The translations under genes and the position numbers were made by a program. A stretch of 64,000 nt of DNA from Neckera pumila. Lineage: Eukaryota; Streptophyta; Bryopsida; Hypnales; Neckeraceae. This document shows positions 22,795 through 35,751 of the stretch, piece after piece. Within the stretch, counting starts at the first letter, position 1; the number at the start of each line of letters is the position of its first letter. Under the pieces are notes generated by a model. The model had not been told where the DNA came from, searched no databases, and saw only the letters and a program-made list of their open reading frames with translations. The stretch is from positions 29,140,108 to 29,204,107 of the forward strand of contig OZ018408.1 in the NCBI GenBank assembly GCA_963969595.1, given 5' to 3'.

Positions 22795-23490
22795 GTAAGC
22801 ATTATTATCATGGCATCCTTACGCAATCCCAATCAAGCACATCAAATTTCAGGTTCAGAAAAGCAAAACTCCCTTTTTGTTGAATTTTTAAAATCAATTT
22901 TTATGGTTTTATATGATATTTTATTGAAAACAATTGGTGAGGAATTTTTTTCATTTGATTATGAAGATATGTAGGGAACATCCATATGCACATGTTTACT
23001 TCAATGAGCATATCCAAAAAAGTTTCACAATTCCTTCTATAGAGATTTCAATGTTGGATGTCAAAGCCCAAATTTTGTAAAAAAAGGATATATCTTTATT
23101 ATAATTAGATTTTTCAATTTGCCCCTCATGCAATAACTAATTTTGTACATTTAAACATAATGGTACAATTACTTTGCAAAGATCTAGTTAACTGGTATAG
23201 AAATATCTAGCTTACAAAATTAGGTCATACGACACTTTACATTAAAATTGCTATAGAAGGAATTTTGGATCTTTTCTGGAGATGCTTAATGAAGGGAAGA
23301 TGTGTATATAAATGTTCTTTGCATATCTCTACAATCAAATTAAAAAAACTCATCACCAATTGTTTCAAAAAAATATTCTTTAAAACCATAAAAATTGACT
23401 TAAAGAATTCACCAATAAAAAAATTTTGCTTTTTCAACACGGAAATTTGGCTTGCTTGCTTGGAATTGCGTGAAAATTGTATATTAATTA
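22795..23490. mobile_element. Foldback MITE, arms about 240 bp
   Basis: 22810-23055 and 23245-23485 are inverted copies; for example CCTTCTATAGAGATTT (23033) against ATTGCTATAGAAGG, and AATTTTTAAAATCAATTTTTATGG against its inverse near 23385. Small frames in both arms look alike only because of this symmetry. Confidence 0.75.
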
Positions 23491-24440
23491 TGTGAGATTT
23501 CTAATTCTTTTTTATACTATGCAAAAAATCTTTGAATGGGAAAAATATGTACATTAGTTGTAAGACTATTGTATCCAATTGCACTTGCATGTATACAACT
23601 AAAGTGGTTGATGTGAGATTAATTCAAGTAACCAAGAATGTCTAATACCTTTCAAATTGGATATAAAGATTTAAATCCATAATTCTAAAGTTAAAGATTA
23701 CATAAAGATTATGATTTTAATGTTGGCATATTAATTTAGCAAATAGGCTAATAAGTACATTACTGCTTTGACTGAAATAATATAAAAAGGATTTAATTAG
23801 ATAACTATTGTACCTAATCTTTTTTAATTTCAAATATATATCTTGCCAATTGATTATGTCATAGTGCATGCTCTTTACATAACAAATTGATATCAATATG
23901 AAGATTTGATTATGGATTTGACACATGAGCCAAAATACTATATAGGACTAGAATGGCATACATTGTATCTATCATATTTAGAATTTGGAATGGATTGTGA
24001 CTATTTGGCCTAAGAATAAGATTTCTACTTATTAATTTCCAAACAAAACATTAAAGAAAATCAAATAGGTATCCATTATACAAAATAAGTGACCTTCATC
24101 ACATAACTATACACTCATTGAACTTTCCTAAAGGGATTCTTCCTATATTAATTGTCTTGGATTTTGTTGAATAGGCAAAACTTTACATTACTCCAAGCAT
24201 TTTGAAAAGCTCCATGGGAGCTTATTGTCTTTTAAGGTTAAAGCCATTGGATGTGTAAAGTGGGTTGAACACGACTTTCCTTTGTATGCATTTATTCTTT
24301 CTTAGGAGTATTTGACCTTTGAAAATGTTTTTTATGAATTCATCAACTAGTAGATAACTATCTATCTCGTACGCGTAATCTAGGCGTAAGTATCCTTAAC
24401 ACAAAAATGTGCCAAGATAACATGAAATATCGTCCCAGGG
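23491..24440. other. AT-rich spacer, nothing recognised
   Basis: No open frame, repeat or RNA gene is supported. Confidence 0.4.
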
Positions 24441-26020
24441 AATTTCCAAATTCTATGTAGTATGTTCTAGCTATCCGGCTTTTCTATCTTTCTTTCTTCT
24501 CACTTACTTACTCTTTTTCCGGCTTCTTTCACAATCCGGATCATAAACTATCCGGAATCCGGTTTACGTCTCTGCTTCCAATCCGGTTTTCTATACCTCT
24601 GTTTTACCTTCAGAGGGTCCACTAGTTGATCTTTGAAGGGGGTAGGGACTTCACCACCTTTGTTCTCCTACAATTCTAACAAACACAAATATAAACACCT
24701 AAGTACTCAAAAGATTGCAGCAAGACGAGAAGATCCGGATCCTCACAGCTTCCGGATGGTAACTCCGGACAGCAGGTCACTCAGGAATACTTCACTCTCC
24801 CTTACTACAACGACAGATCTCAGAGTCAAGAATAAGCATGGAGGTGTGATCTTTCTAGAGGTTAGATGAAATTCTAAGGTTGGCAGATCTTTCGGACAGG
24901 TGGGGACTTCCTCAGGCGGGCGCTTACCTCCGCACGGCTTGACAACCGGACTCGCTTCCCCGCTACTCTCAAATCCGGACTACTCTCGTAGTAATTTAAA
25001 GACACAATGCTCAGCTCCTAAGTCAATAATCCAACAACATTACAATAGCACACTCCCGACTTAGACCGTATTCTCCTAAATCCGGATTCCTCCTCACCCG
25101 TCCTTTCCTTCCAACACTCAGACCACTGGTCAACACAATCTGGATACACTGATAGAATGAAAATGCATACCCGAGGGTTTAGATTTCGAAAAGGGAATGA
25201 AATACAATTGAATATCAACTAGGAGGGAATGAGGGGCAACTAACTTGCCCGCCCTTAAAAACCCAAAACAAAACCAAAGTCAACAGCCTAAAAGCCAAAA
25301 AGCCCCCCGGAAATCCGGACAGCCAATCAAAGAACCATCCGAGACACCCGGAAAGTCCAGGCCTCAACTATTCCTAAAAATCCGGCTTTCCTAGAAATCC
25401 GGAATCCGGAATCCGGGCCCACACATGGAAAACCCATTCCAGATTCAAATTCAAATCCTAATTAAAAACAACCTATTGTAACTAACTACTTCGCCTTTCG
25501 CTCCTTCTTCGCACTGCTCCCGCCTTGGTGAAGGTTGCTGCATGTTGGTGAAGTCTTTTGAATGGGTACTGATTAGATTAGTCAGGGCTCCCATCCGATC
25601 AACTGGAAACTTTTCCGGACTCCGAACTTGTCTTCAACAAGGTTCCCTTCATTCGGAACTCTCCCAGTTGCCAAATCCGGATTCCATCCGAATTCCACAC
25701 CAATCCGGATTCCATCCGGATTCCACACCAATCCGGATTCTATCCGGATTCCACACCAATCCGGATTCTATCCGGATTCCATACCAATCTGGATTCCTTA
25801 CCAATCCGGATTCTATCCGGATTCCACACCAATCTGGATTCTATCCGGATTCCATACCAATCTGGATTCCATACCAATCTGGATTCCATACCAATCCGGA
25901 TTCCATATCGGTGAAGGATCCGGATTCTGGATCCTTCTTCCATGTGATGGAATAACACTGGTAACAATCTTGAGTAATCCGGAAATTACTATTCTACAGT
26001 TTTCTATAACTGAGCCGGAT
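24441..26020. repeat. CCGGAT-rich island with a TCCGGATTC array
   Basis: The motif TCCGGA or ATCCGG recurs dozens of times over 1.6 kb, while neighbouring DNA almost lacks it. At 25673-25915 it becomes a tandem array mixing 28-bp units (CAATCCGGATTCYATCCGGATTCCAcAC type) and 17-bp units. Four units carry CTGG instead of CCGG, as expected from deamination of methylated CG. The open frames across it, with SGFHTNPDSIRIP-like repeats on both strands, are products of the repeat. It may be a transposon of unknown type; I see no coding domain or LTR ends. Confidence 0.75.
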
Positions 26021-26069
26021 TCTCTATGTTTTACCACAACAATTGAAAACTTTGACTCTATTTAAATCC

Positions 26070-27218
26070 TATTCTAATCCATTTCTACAATTTTGAGTTT
26101 GCGTGTTTTGACAATCTATATTCTAATAATGAACAAAAAGTATTAGTCATTTATCCTTCAAGGTTACTACATCTAAATCCAAAACAATTGAAAAACAACA
26201 TCAATGCATCTAAAAGTGGACTCCTTTGGTTTCAAGAAGCTTAGTTCAATTTTTGAAGTTTATTTTTTTCATAATCCTAATCAACATTTAAGTTTTGGAT
26301 GGACTATCAAATTATATATTGTACATCAAAATGACATCATCACAAGAAAGAACTTGTAAAGTAAGCAATATCACCCACTACTTCCATCTTGTTGCTCGTC
26401 TAAAACCATCCATTTTATAGACACTTGTATGTTGTTACTTAACTCCTAAATATCTTTAGTTATTTAAAGTAAAAAACAAACCTTAAACACCTTCTTTTAA
26501 AGAACGATTATTCTTTGTATTTTTGATATTCTTGATATATCCATCTTTTAATTCTCTTAGTTAACATGTTGAAGTATATATTTCACAAATTTCAGAGTGA
26601 AAAATGTGACCAATTATAAGATCAGGACACTTGAATTTCAAAGTCAAAATTTTTTCAACCCATCTTTGAAGTCAAGTTAAATCTCTTAATGACATTCTAT
26701 TTTTAAAAAATTATTTATTACAAACGAAAGAAATATTTTATGTTGACAAAATAAGTTGTTAATTCCTAAGAAAAAATATTGATTAATTCTTCATACTTGT
26801 TTTAAAACTTTCTTAAATAAAAAATTGTAGAAATTAACAAAAAATAGTAGATTGCTAATAAATAAAACAAATAGAAAGTTTTAATCCCAATATTCAAAAT
26901 TTTATAATTTATAATATTATTTTTTTGAAGGGATGCCATAATTGCTAGCATAATACCAAATTTTTCATAGTTTATCATCTGATCGATCAAAATAGAATGA
27001 TCCAAATCTTTTCACAAACATATACCCAAATCTAATGAATAGATTTTTTTAATTTAATTTTCTTAATAGTACATGTTGTCTAAATTTGCTCCAAAAGTAA
27101 ATAGTTGGAATTGAACAAAACAAAGCTTGAGATGAAGAGGATGATTATTAACTCCTTAAAGACCAAGCGGTAGTCCAAATTTCTACATTTGTAAAGATGT
27201 ATCTTAAATTTTACGTAC
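26070..27218. other. AT-rich spacer
   Basis: Nothing recognised, apart from a lone left end of the TTAA family near 27148 (TTAACTCCTTAAAGACCAAGCG), which runs directly into the next element. Confidence 0.4.
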
Positions 27219-27600
27219 TAAGGGAGAATGCAAAAAGCGCTTGCACTATTTTTAGTCAATTATTGCATGTTGACTTGTTTTTAGCCCATATCTTTTGTGT
27301 CATGGTTCCAAATGACTCAAGATCTACATGACTATTATACACCTTCTTGGAAAAAAAAATTCAAAAAATTTTACTATCCAAAAAATAACCCCCAATTGAA
27401 TTCATGTCTCACTTGCCAATTTTGGAAAGGATAGTACTATTTTTAGCCCCCAAAACAAATTTGGAGCTGAAATTTGGAAGAAATGGTATTCTAATGAGAT
27501 GATCAACTATTGTTCAAAAGAATTCTAAAAAGAGTTAATCATATAGTGCAGGATTGGTATTCTGCAAGCATGTGAGCTTGTGAGCTTATGTATATATAAT
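27219..27600. repeat. Partial copy of the MITE found in the gypsy LTR
   Basis: GGGAGAATGCAAAAAGCGCT starts a stretch that follows 4445-4800 block by block: ATGTTGACTTGTTTTTA, CCAAATGACTCAAGAT, ACTATTATACACCTT, ATTTGGAGCTGAAATTT. No right end was found. Confidence 0.7.
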
Positions 27601-27797
27601 TTTTTAGAGATTTCATCTAAAAATTTATTGTCTTTGGTAAATTTTAGTACCTATTACCATGGATCTATTACCGTGGTTCCTTGAATAACCTTAATATGCT
27701 ACATATATTAGACTTTGCTAGATTTTTAGAAGAAAAAAAATTGGTGGGTTCGTTTGAAATCAACTAAGGTTGTTCCATTGAGATTATGATGGAGGGA

Positions 27798-27822
27798 GGG
27801 GGGGGGGGGGGGGGGGGGGGGG
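27798..27822. repeat. Run of 25 G
   Basis: Uninterrupted G homopolymer after GGAGGGA. Potential G-quadruplex; length uncertain. Confidence 0.9.
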
Positions 27823-28111
27823 CTACTTAGAAAAACTTAGCAATCAACGTGCGGCATAATATAGGAAGGTTATAATTCACAATATCAAACATTTAGAAAA
27901 AATTTAGAGCTAATATACGATGTACTAAATCATGTGCACTCAATTATAAGTAAGATACTTAGGAGAATATTACCTCATATTTAATATATGTTTTTCTAAG
28001 ATAGGATCCTAGATATCTTAGAAGTTTATTGTCACTAGGTTCAGTTTATAGAACTATTCAACAACCTGTCTAGATAGAAAAATTCTAGTACTGGATGGAC
28101 AAATTCATTAC

Positions 28112-28893
28112 CCCCTAATGACCCAAGGGGGGGTATTCTTTCAAAATGGGCCAAAACTGCTAACAACTTGAGCAATTTTTGCTCAATTGTTCTTGAGATT
28201 GAATAGAATGTAACCATAGGATCTTAAAATTAACATTGAAATTGAGCACCTCAAAAAAATTCAGATTATTTGACTACATGATCTAGGAGATATTTAATTT
28301 TGAAGTTTTTCTTAGGTCAACGGAAATACGTGGCAGCGCACTTTGAAGGAGAATATCTTTGTGAGAATATTTTGAAATTATGCTTTTTTGGTACTCAGTG
28401 AAAGATAAGAGAGTCAAAAATATATATATAAAATTTCATTACATTCTAAGAATTTTACAATTCATGGTCAAGTTTGCAATGCACGGTGATCATTGAAATT
28501 TGAATAGTGTTTGCAAGAGAAAAAAGACTGGGACACTGTCTTGTCTTCCCCTTGAGCTCTTTGGATCTGCCCTTTATGAGGTGGATCTGACCTTTATGAG
28601 ATACGGTTTACTTTTATGAGGTGGGCAAGAAGCATATTGGTTGGCTGACTTTTTAGTCCATGCCCAAATTGAATACAAAAAATGAGCTATAAACTACGCC
28701 ACACCATTTAATTTTGAAAAATTCCACAAGGCGGAGTTTAACTTGGAATTTGATGAAACCACCGCCTATGGATTTGTATTGTAGTCTATTTTGTAGATGT
28801 AAATTTTATTTTTCAATAAACTCAAAATCTGAAAACAGGAAGCTCAAAAAACAACGGCAGTGACCAGAAAATGGCCGCTTGGGTCCTTAGGGT
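28112..28893. mobile_element. TTAA-family MITE, 0.78-kb subfamily
   Basis: Left end CCCCTAATGACCCAAGG after TTAC; right end CTTGGGTCCTTAGGGT before TTAA (28894-28897). The interior differs from the 0.92-kb type but is shared with the split copy at 33911-38536 (AAAAATTCCACAAGG, GGAATTTGATGAAAC). Confidence 0.72.
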
Positions 28894-28897
28894 TTAA

Positions 28898-29640
28898 TGT
28901 GATGTGTTTCAACAATGCGCACATCTTGGGATTGTTGTGTTCTACTCTTGCTAGCCTTTTTCCATTCATAACCGTATTTGAATTTCAACCATTTTTTCTT
29001 GCTTAACTTTGTGATTTTAAGACTTCTATATCATCCATGCTTGACAAGAAGGAGTTGTTTTGATTTTGTGATTTCAAATGTTCTTATTCACAAAGTGCAA
29101 GTGTGTCTAAAACATGTCTTATCATTCTTGAATTATAGTATGTGATGTATTGTACAAAATTCGTGATAAGATAGAGCTTGGGGGTGAGGAGGCTCTCTTC
29201 TGGAGATTGATCTCTCTCTACGGTTGGGTGGTTTGAGCTCTTGTGAAACGTTTGTTAATAATTATATTTGGTTCTTTGTTTTGCTTCCATTGTTATTTGA
29301 AGTTATGGATTGTAGGAGGTACGTAACACTGACAATCTATACTCACCCCCGTGTTAGTTTTGTGCTTGGTTTTAGCCTTTGTAGAGTTGTACTAACAACC
29401 CTCCTTTGTGGATTTTGGTCTTTGGTGTTGGTAGTTTTTCAAATACGGCAAAGCTTTGACCTCAGGTGTTAGAAATTTCCAAGCATTTTGGCAAAAATCA
29501 CAAATACGGCAAAGTTTTGACCTTAGTTGTTAGAAATTTCTCAAAGTTTAGCTTCCAAAATGCTTTGGAACTTTCTCAAAGTTTAATATCCAAAAATTAG
29601 AAGGGATTTAGCCACTTAGAGTTTCGTTTCCAAAACTCGC
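28898..29640. other. Spacer, nothing recognised
   Basis: A frame at 29224-29472 has no recognisable domain. Two copies of CAAATACGGCAAAG.TTTGACC (29440, 29502) form a short direct repeat. Confidence 0.4.
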
Positions 29641-30060
29641 TTGGGATGTTCAAAAAGTAACTCCACAAGAAGACAATCGGTGAGTGACCAATTCCCACCA
29701 GTTGGGAGGAAAAATACCAGAACAAACTCAAGGAACGAGAGTATTGGACTGCCCAGAGGTCAGAACGAGAGTGCTGGACTACCCAAGGTCGAAACGAGAG
29801 TGTTAAACCACCTCGGAGGGCGACCCGTCAACTGCCTCGTCACCCCAACGCCAGGGGTCGCAGCCAACCGCGGCCGGCCACTTGGCGACGGCTAGAAGAC
29901 CGGGACCGGCTCAATCGGGCGAGTGGGTGGGAGGGGACTCTTAAGGACTCCAAGCATCTCCGAGGGCTCCAGTCTGACGAGGACTCTTGGCCCGAGGCCC
30001 AGACAACTCAAGTCCAGGCTCTGAACAACTCCAGGCTAGGCTCCAAAGTGCCGAACTGGC
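29641..30060. other. GC-rich island of about 420 bp, not identified
   Basis: It stands out sharply from AT-rich surroundings (CGGCCGGCCACTTGGCGACG near 29870). At 29728-29810 a 30-bp unit AACGAGAGTnnTGGACTnCCC repeats about three times. An 84-codon frame (29641-29895) has no known domain. It could be part of a retrotransposon or a gene exon. Confidence 0.5.
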
Positions 30061-30691
30061 TTATCCTTGGTTTTGTTTTTTTGCGAATTAACTATCTTTT
30101 TCTTTTTCCCTTCAAAAGAGACAAAAGAAAAGGAAAAAAGGACTAATTGTACCTTTCAAGACTAATCTTGTCTTTTGGGGAAGAAAAGATAAAGAAAATT
30201 ATCATAAAAAAATTAGAGAAGTGTAGAAGGAGACAGCAAGGGATAGAAGAAGAAGGGAAAAATTAGAAGATGGATATATAGAAATTAGAGTAGAATAGCA
30301 AAACCATTAGATAGGGAAGAGAAGAAGGAAATTGTAAAGCTCCATAGCCAAGAAGTAGACAACAATTAGTGTGAGAAACCGTTTAGAAGAAGAAGCTAGT
30401 TGGGGAAGAAGATGAAGGGTTAGGAATTAGAAGATTAGATGAAAATCTTGAAGGACCAAGTTAGAACCATTAAAACTTTGGATAGAATAATAATTGACCA
30501 AGATAGGATAGGAGTTGAAGAGTCAATTATTGTTTAGAAGTTGAAATCAATTATTTATTTCAAGAATAGTTAACATTTGGAATAGTTTAATAATTGAATT
30601 CGAATAGCACTAAAAGAAAAAAATGGAGTAGAGGTGGAAGTAAAAGAAGGAAGTTGTGAAAATCCCTCAAAATTGTACCAAATATCTATTT
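30061..30691. other. Purine-rich A/G stretch
   Basis: Long runs of AGAAGAAGG, GAAAGGAAAA and AATTAGAAG type from 30100 to 30660. It is non-coding as far as I can see. Confidence 0.5.
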
Positions 30692-30695
30692 TTAA

Positions 30696-31620
30696 CCCCT
30701 AAAAGACCAAACGGCGTTTTTTGGCAACATAGCAATTTTGGGCAGCTCACTACAAATGAAAATTTTATTTTTTTTCTTTGAAAATTTCACACAACTTGTG
30801 CCCAAGGAGTATCTTTAAGGCCCAAAATTTTCAAATTTTTTGACTACATGGTTAAAAAGTTATTGGATGACATGTCATTTTCAAAGGTCGGCGGGCAATT
30901 CAAAATTTTTCTGAAAAATCACTTTTAAAAAAAAAAAAATTTGAAATTGGTTCTTTAGATTTATATATACGGGTAAAGCTTTGAATTTTTCCATTTTGAT
31001 TTATGAGATAAAAATTATGAGGTGTTCTAGTTTGCGGGCAGTTATAGATTTTCCTACTCTAAAATAAACTTAGAAGCCCTTTATTTCATTTAATTTTTAA
31101 TATTTTTTGAAAAAAATAAAATCATAGGATGGATATTGTTTACTACAACATCACAACCGTTGGGATTGACATTTATTTATTCTATAATTAAACTCTTAAC
31201 AATTTTGGATTTTGAATCATTCTCTACTTCTTTCGACAACCTATTTTATTCCTATATGTTGTACAATTCCAAATGATTTGAATTTTTTCAAGCATATATC
31301 CAACTTGCTTTGAAGAGTGAATCCAAGGAGTAACCACCATTTTGGACATTTTTTCATTTAAATGTGACCTTGTGAAGTGCAGCTGCCCGGGTTCCGCAGG
31401 GCCAAAAAATGGGTCTTTATCAACTCAAATGCTAATATCTTGCAATCTACAAGGTGGAAAATTCTGAAGTTTTTTCTACATACTCTCAAACAACTTTACT
31501 ACAAGATCCTACAGTTACGTGTGTCCAAAAATGTTTTTTTTTTTTTAAATTTGATACTTGTACTAAAAATGGCAGTTTTGAAGTGCTTTTGGTGAAAACA
31601 TAGTCTCCGACCTTTAGGGA
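30696..31620. mobile_element. TTAA-flanked MITE, 925 bp
   Basis: TTAA (30692-30695) then CCCCTAAAAGACCAA. The right end CCGACCTTTAGGGA is followed by TTAA (31621-31624). The interior follows the copy at 35811, for example TTGCGGGCAGTTATAGATT and ATCTTGCAATCTACA. Confidence 0.85.
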
Positions 31621-31657
31621 TTAAGCTGTGAGCAAAAATTCAAGATCACACCCGAGG

Positions 31658-31720
31658 ATGGAGGACCGGGAGTATCTTCAGGAGCTACTCTACAATACGG
31701 CGGATGAAGCTCAACTCGAG
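31658..31720 (+). CDS. Possible small first exon, unrecognised
   Basis: ATG at 31658 opens MEDREYLQELLYNTADEAQL and one more codon, then GAG-GTAATT, a usable donor. Codon use and amphipathic character look protein-like, and the local GC is higher. No continuing exon could be identified downstream (31721-32984), where I find only short repeats of the type AACTTCATCC.TC.ATAACTTTTG. This is a guess from composition and splice signal. Confidence 0.22.
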
Positions 31721-32984
31721 GTAATTTACTAAATTCTTCCTCTTCTTTTTAATTGTTTAGATTTAGCATTTTTAACATTTAGCCAAACTTCAAGGTCGCT
31801 TCAAGGAGTCAAAACTAGGATTTTTCTCAAGTTTATTCTTAAAAGTCTGTAGAGCTTTCCGGAACCATATCACACTCAGGATTTGGAACTAAAATGAGTG
31901 AGAAATGAAGGGATGAAGTTTAGCACCTAATTTGGATGAAAAGTAATTAGAAATTAACCAAGTGGAATTAAATTAGGAAGTTTTAAATGGAAGCAATCTA
32001 AGTCTTAGAAGTGAAATTAGAAGTTAATTATCAAATTAGGATTAGTAGTAATCAACGGATGAAGTTTTGAACACCGATTATTGGTCAAACTTCATCCCTC
32101 AATAACTTTTGATATGATAGGTGGATTTTCAAGAATGATAGCATTTTTGAAAGCTTAGGTTAGCCTCTTCAAGGAAAAAAATTAAAACAACTAAAAATAA
32201 TAACTGACCAGAGCTCAATCCAAATCTCAAGGAACAAAGATAGAAAAGATTAGATCGTTTCAACTTGATCAAAGGAAGTTATTAGCATTAGAAACTCAAA
32301 AGAGGATCCTCAAGTAATTCCAAAGTGGTTCAAACTTTGAGAAAAAATAAAAACCCTAGGTTACATATCCAAGGATGAAGTTGGATTAAAGAATGGATGA
32401 AGTCAATTTAAATGAGTTCATTCAAATCAAAACTTAGGATTTAAGCAGAGCCTATCCATCTAGAACTAGGGTGAAATTTTTAAGGGTATTGAAGGGTATT
32501 GGAGCACGTCCTAAATTGTAAATGAAGTTTAAATAGCCCCAGAAGGGCTAAACTTCATCCGTCCATAACTTTTGCTAGGAGGATGGGATAGGGTCGAGTT
32601 TTATGTTTTGAGAAATGGTACGAAGTGTTCTATCACTTAGAGTTGTTAAATTTAGATTGTAATTAGGTCCAATTAAAAACCACCGTGACCTCTTTTGATT
32701 AAAGAAGTTAGAATAGAAGTTGCCAAGTATTGCATTTCTTTGATTTTCGTGTACATTGTGGACGTTAGGAATTTAGGAAAAAGATCCATCGCTTGGAAGG
32801 CAAAATGGATTGATGCTAGGCAACTGTAGCTTGATAAAAAATCCACACAAAAATTAGAGCCCAGTTGTGCTCGATTATTTACCAAGGGTGTGTAAATAAG
32901 CGCTCACAGAAGGTTGACTGGAATTCTTTTCACACTTGTCAAACTCCTGATTATTACATTTGTAGAATAACAAAGTGTGATAGT
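31721..32984. other. Spacer with weak internal repetition
   Basis: AAACTTCATCC followed by ATAACTTTTG occurs near 32088 and 32552 in a similar setting. No supported gene. Confidence 0.4.
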
Positions 32985-32988
32985 TTAA

Positions 32989-33556
32989 CCTTTAAAGGAC
33001 CATGAGTGCAAAATTGAACAATGAATGAACAGAAACACATCCTAAACTCACCAAAATGCATTTTTTCATCCATCAATTTTGTTTAAAGATTCTTATATTA
33101 GTTCGTAGCATTCGTACAATTTGGATTATGGAGATTTTGCTTTGCAAATATTCTATAATTCAAAAGGTATCGGGAGGTCTAACCTCAAAAAGTAACTTTT
33201 TTAATTCAAAAAAATGACCCTTCAAAAATGACTTGAATCAAAAAACCAAATAATAGTCTTCAAAAATCACTATAATTAGAATTCAATATTTTGAACTTAT
33301 AGGAAAGAAAAATCTTTTAAAAATCATAAATATTCAATCTACAGTTGATTCTAGAAGGAATATTTAATTTCTGGCTTCAAATTTTATTGAAAAATATTGG
33401 TATGTATTTTTGGTGATCTAACTGTATAGATGTGATCTATAAATAGCATTTTACAGCCATTATTTGAGAGTCGTCATTAAAGTATTCTTCTAAGTTGCAT
33501 TTTATAATAGATCTTCACAATTTTGGAAATCTAGACACTTTCCGGTCCTTTAGGGG
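32989..33556. mobile_element. TTAA-flanked MITE, 568-bp subfamily
   Basis: TTAA (32985-32988), CCTTTAAAGGACC; right end CCGGTCCTTTAGGGG then TTAA (33557-33560). The interior differs from the 0.92-kb type and matches 57107-57553, for example TCACTATAATTAGAATTCAA and TTCTTCTAAGTTGCATTT. Confidence 0.85.
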
Positions 33557-33560
33557 TTAA

Positions 33561-33792
33561 ATCTTTACCCACTAAAGTCCCAACTTGTGGACTTTTGAAA
33601 GTCCAGAATTAATATCTAGAGAAGAAACATCAAGAGATAATCACTGGGAGATCGTGTAAAACATCTTGAGATCTATACAAAACATCTAAAATCTATACAA
33701 ACATCTGGAGATCTCCAGATGTTATTATTTGGAGATTTTTGAACATTTTGTCCAGAATTCAGTTGAAAGTCCAAAAGTAGGTAAATGCGGCA
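33561..33792. mobile_element. Second copy of the AGATCT MITE
   Basis: GGACTTTTGAAAGTCCAGAA (33590) and TGTCCAGAATTCAGTTGAAA (33750) match the two sides of 17124-17345. It has the same repeated CATC..GAGATCTxTACAAA interior and central hairpin. The ends are diverged. Confidence 0.7.
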
Positions 33793-34574
33793 TGATAGAA
33801 AAGACAATGGCTTTTTGAAAATTGGTTTGAATGGATGAAAAACAATAATTTATGGGCTTGGTACATGTTTGCATTCATCTGTTGTTCAAATTTTGAATAT
33901 TGAAACTTTATCCTCTAATGACCAAAAGAAGGGATACTTTAAAAATGGACCAAAACTGCCAAGAACTTGAGCAATTTGCTCATTTTTCTTAAGATCAGAT
34001 AGAATGTAATCAAGGAATTTTGTAGTTTACATTTTGAAAGTGAACACCTCAAAGTTTTTCAAATTATTTGTTTGATTGCATAATTTCATAGACATTTATT
34101 TTGAAGTTTTATTTGGATCAATGGAAATATAAGACATCACTCTTTGAAGGAGCATATTTGAGTGAAAATATTTTGAAATGATGACCTTTTTATGCGCAGT
34201 GAAAGACAAGAGAGTTGAAAATGTTCATCTAAAATTTCACAATATTTTGGTGATTTTGCAATTTTAGGTGGAGTTTGCCGAATGCATAGTGGTCATTGAA
34301 ATGAAAATAATGTTTGTAAGGAAAACAAAAATGGGCACACTTGTCTTTTTCTTGAGATCCTTTGATTTGCCTTTTTTGAATTGGGCAACAATTACATTGG
34401 GTGGCTCGCTTTCCAGTCTATACCCAAGTTGGATTCCAAAAATGAGCCATGAACTACACTATACCCTTGGATATACAACTTTTGTATTATAAGGCCCTGA
34501 TTATAACCAATTATAATGCCTTTTTGTCCAATCTCAAGGGATATAAGTTGTTTTAATTTAGATAACTCTTGTAG

Positions 34575-35496
34575 GCCCTAAAAGACCATTTGTCCCCTTG
34601 GGGGACAATTTGGGTCCGGGCAAGTTTCCATTGTTTCAATTTTTAGTGATATTTTTTGGGATTTTTTGAAGTTGTGTATTTTTGCAAGAGCTTTGTGAAT
34701 ATATAATTTTTTTTATTTTAATTGTTGCCCTGGAGCAAAAGTTATGGCACAATTAGTAAAAATGGAGTTTGGTGAGCAACACAAAAGAAATCACAGAAAG
34801 TCAAAATATTTTTTTTTTCAATTTTTTCTCAAAGATTATAGTTTTGTCTACATGTGAAGATTTGTTTCATCCAATTTGGACTAATAATGAAAAAATTATA
34901 GACAATCTTAGTTTTTGGGCAATCTGGGCATCTTCTTAAAAAAATAACTTGTAGAATTCATTTTTGAATGCAATTTTTAGAATTTTTCAAAAAAAATGTT
35001 AGACAAGGTTAGATTTTCTTGCTAGAACAATCTCACCATTGTTATTAATGTGATTCAATTCCATCTAAAAGCTATTAACAATTTATTTTTTTCTTCAATT
35101 TTGAACCCACCTCTATTTAACAATTTTTTAATGAATAAAAATTCAGTGCATTTTTTCCTAAATTTTCTGGTATATTTTCAACTCAACTACTTAACATAAA
35201 TAAGTAGAAAATCAAAATCAATAGTGCAAAAACTTGAACTAAAGAGATTCAAAGCCAAAAAATCCAATCAAGCAAGGTGCAAAAAAACTTGTTTTCTTCA
35301 CTATTAATGCATATATCTTACAATCTACATGGTCAAAGTTTTTGAAATTTCTTCCATGTATTCATATACTAGTCAAGTACAAGATCTTATGATTGGATAT
35401 GCAAAAAGAATATTTTTAAAAGTTCTTTTCTCTTTACAATAGAAATGACAATTTTGAGTGGTTTTGATAAGAAAATCACCTTGGTCCTTTACTCCT
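34575..35496. mobile_element. TTAA-family MITE, worn ends
   Basis: Starts GCCCTAAAAGACCATTTGTCC and ends TTGGTCCTTTACTCC before TTAA (35497-35500). The left TTAA has changed to TGTA. The interior matches 17838 and 47852, for example the GAATTCATTTTTGAATGCAA block. Confidence 0.65.
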
Positions 35497-35751
35497 TTAA
35501 GGAGTAAACAAGGAGTTCAAAAATTTAATTATGTACATAAAATGAATATATTTTGTAGACATTGATAGCATTAAAATTCTAATTGTCAGAGTTTTTTTAA
35601 TACATGTATTGTGGGACAAGCTACCCAACTTTTGGAGATTTTTAATAAAAATTTAAGATGTTATTTTAGACGTGATTATTGAAGAAAAAAATAGAAGTTG
35701 TTCTTTCCAATGTCACCTGAAATCTGTCTGAAAAAATCACAAAACTCCACC

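Noticed and set aside
22744..23495. Two similar small frames (KSIFMVL in both) suggesting a gene pair
   Set aside because: They are mirror images of one foldback MITE.
25542..26065. Overlapping open frames with SGFHTNPDS-type repeats on both strands
   Set aside because: They are the TCCGGATTC array read in several frames. Open frames on both strands with the same repeat indicate a repeat, not a gene.
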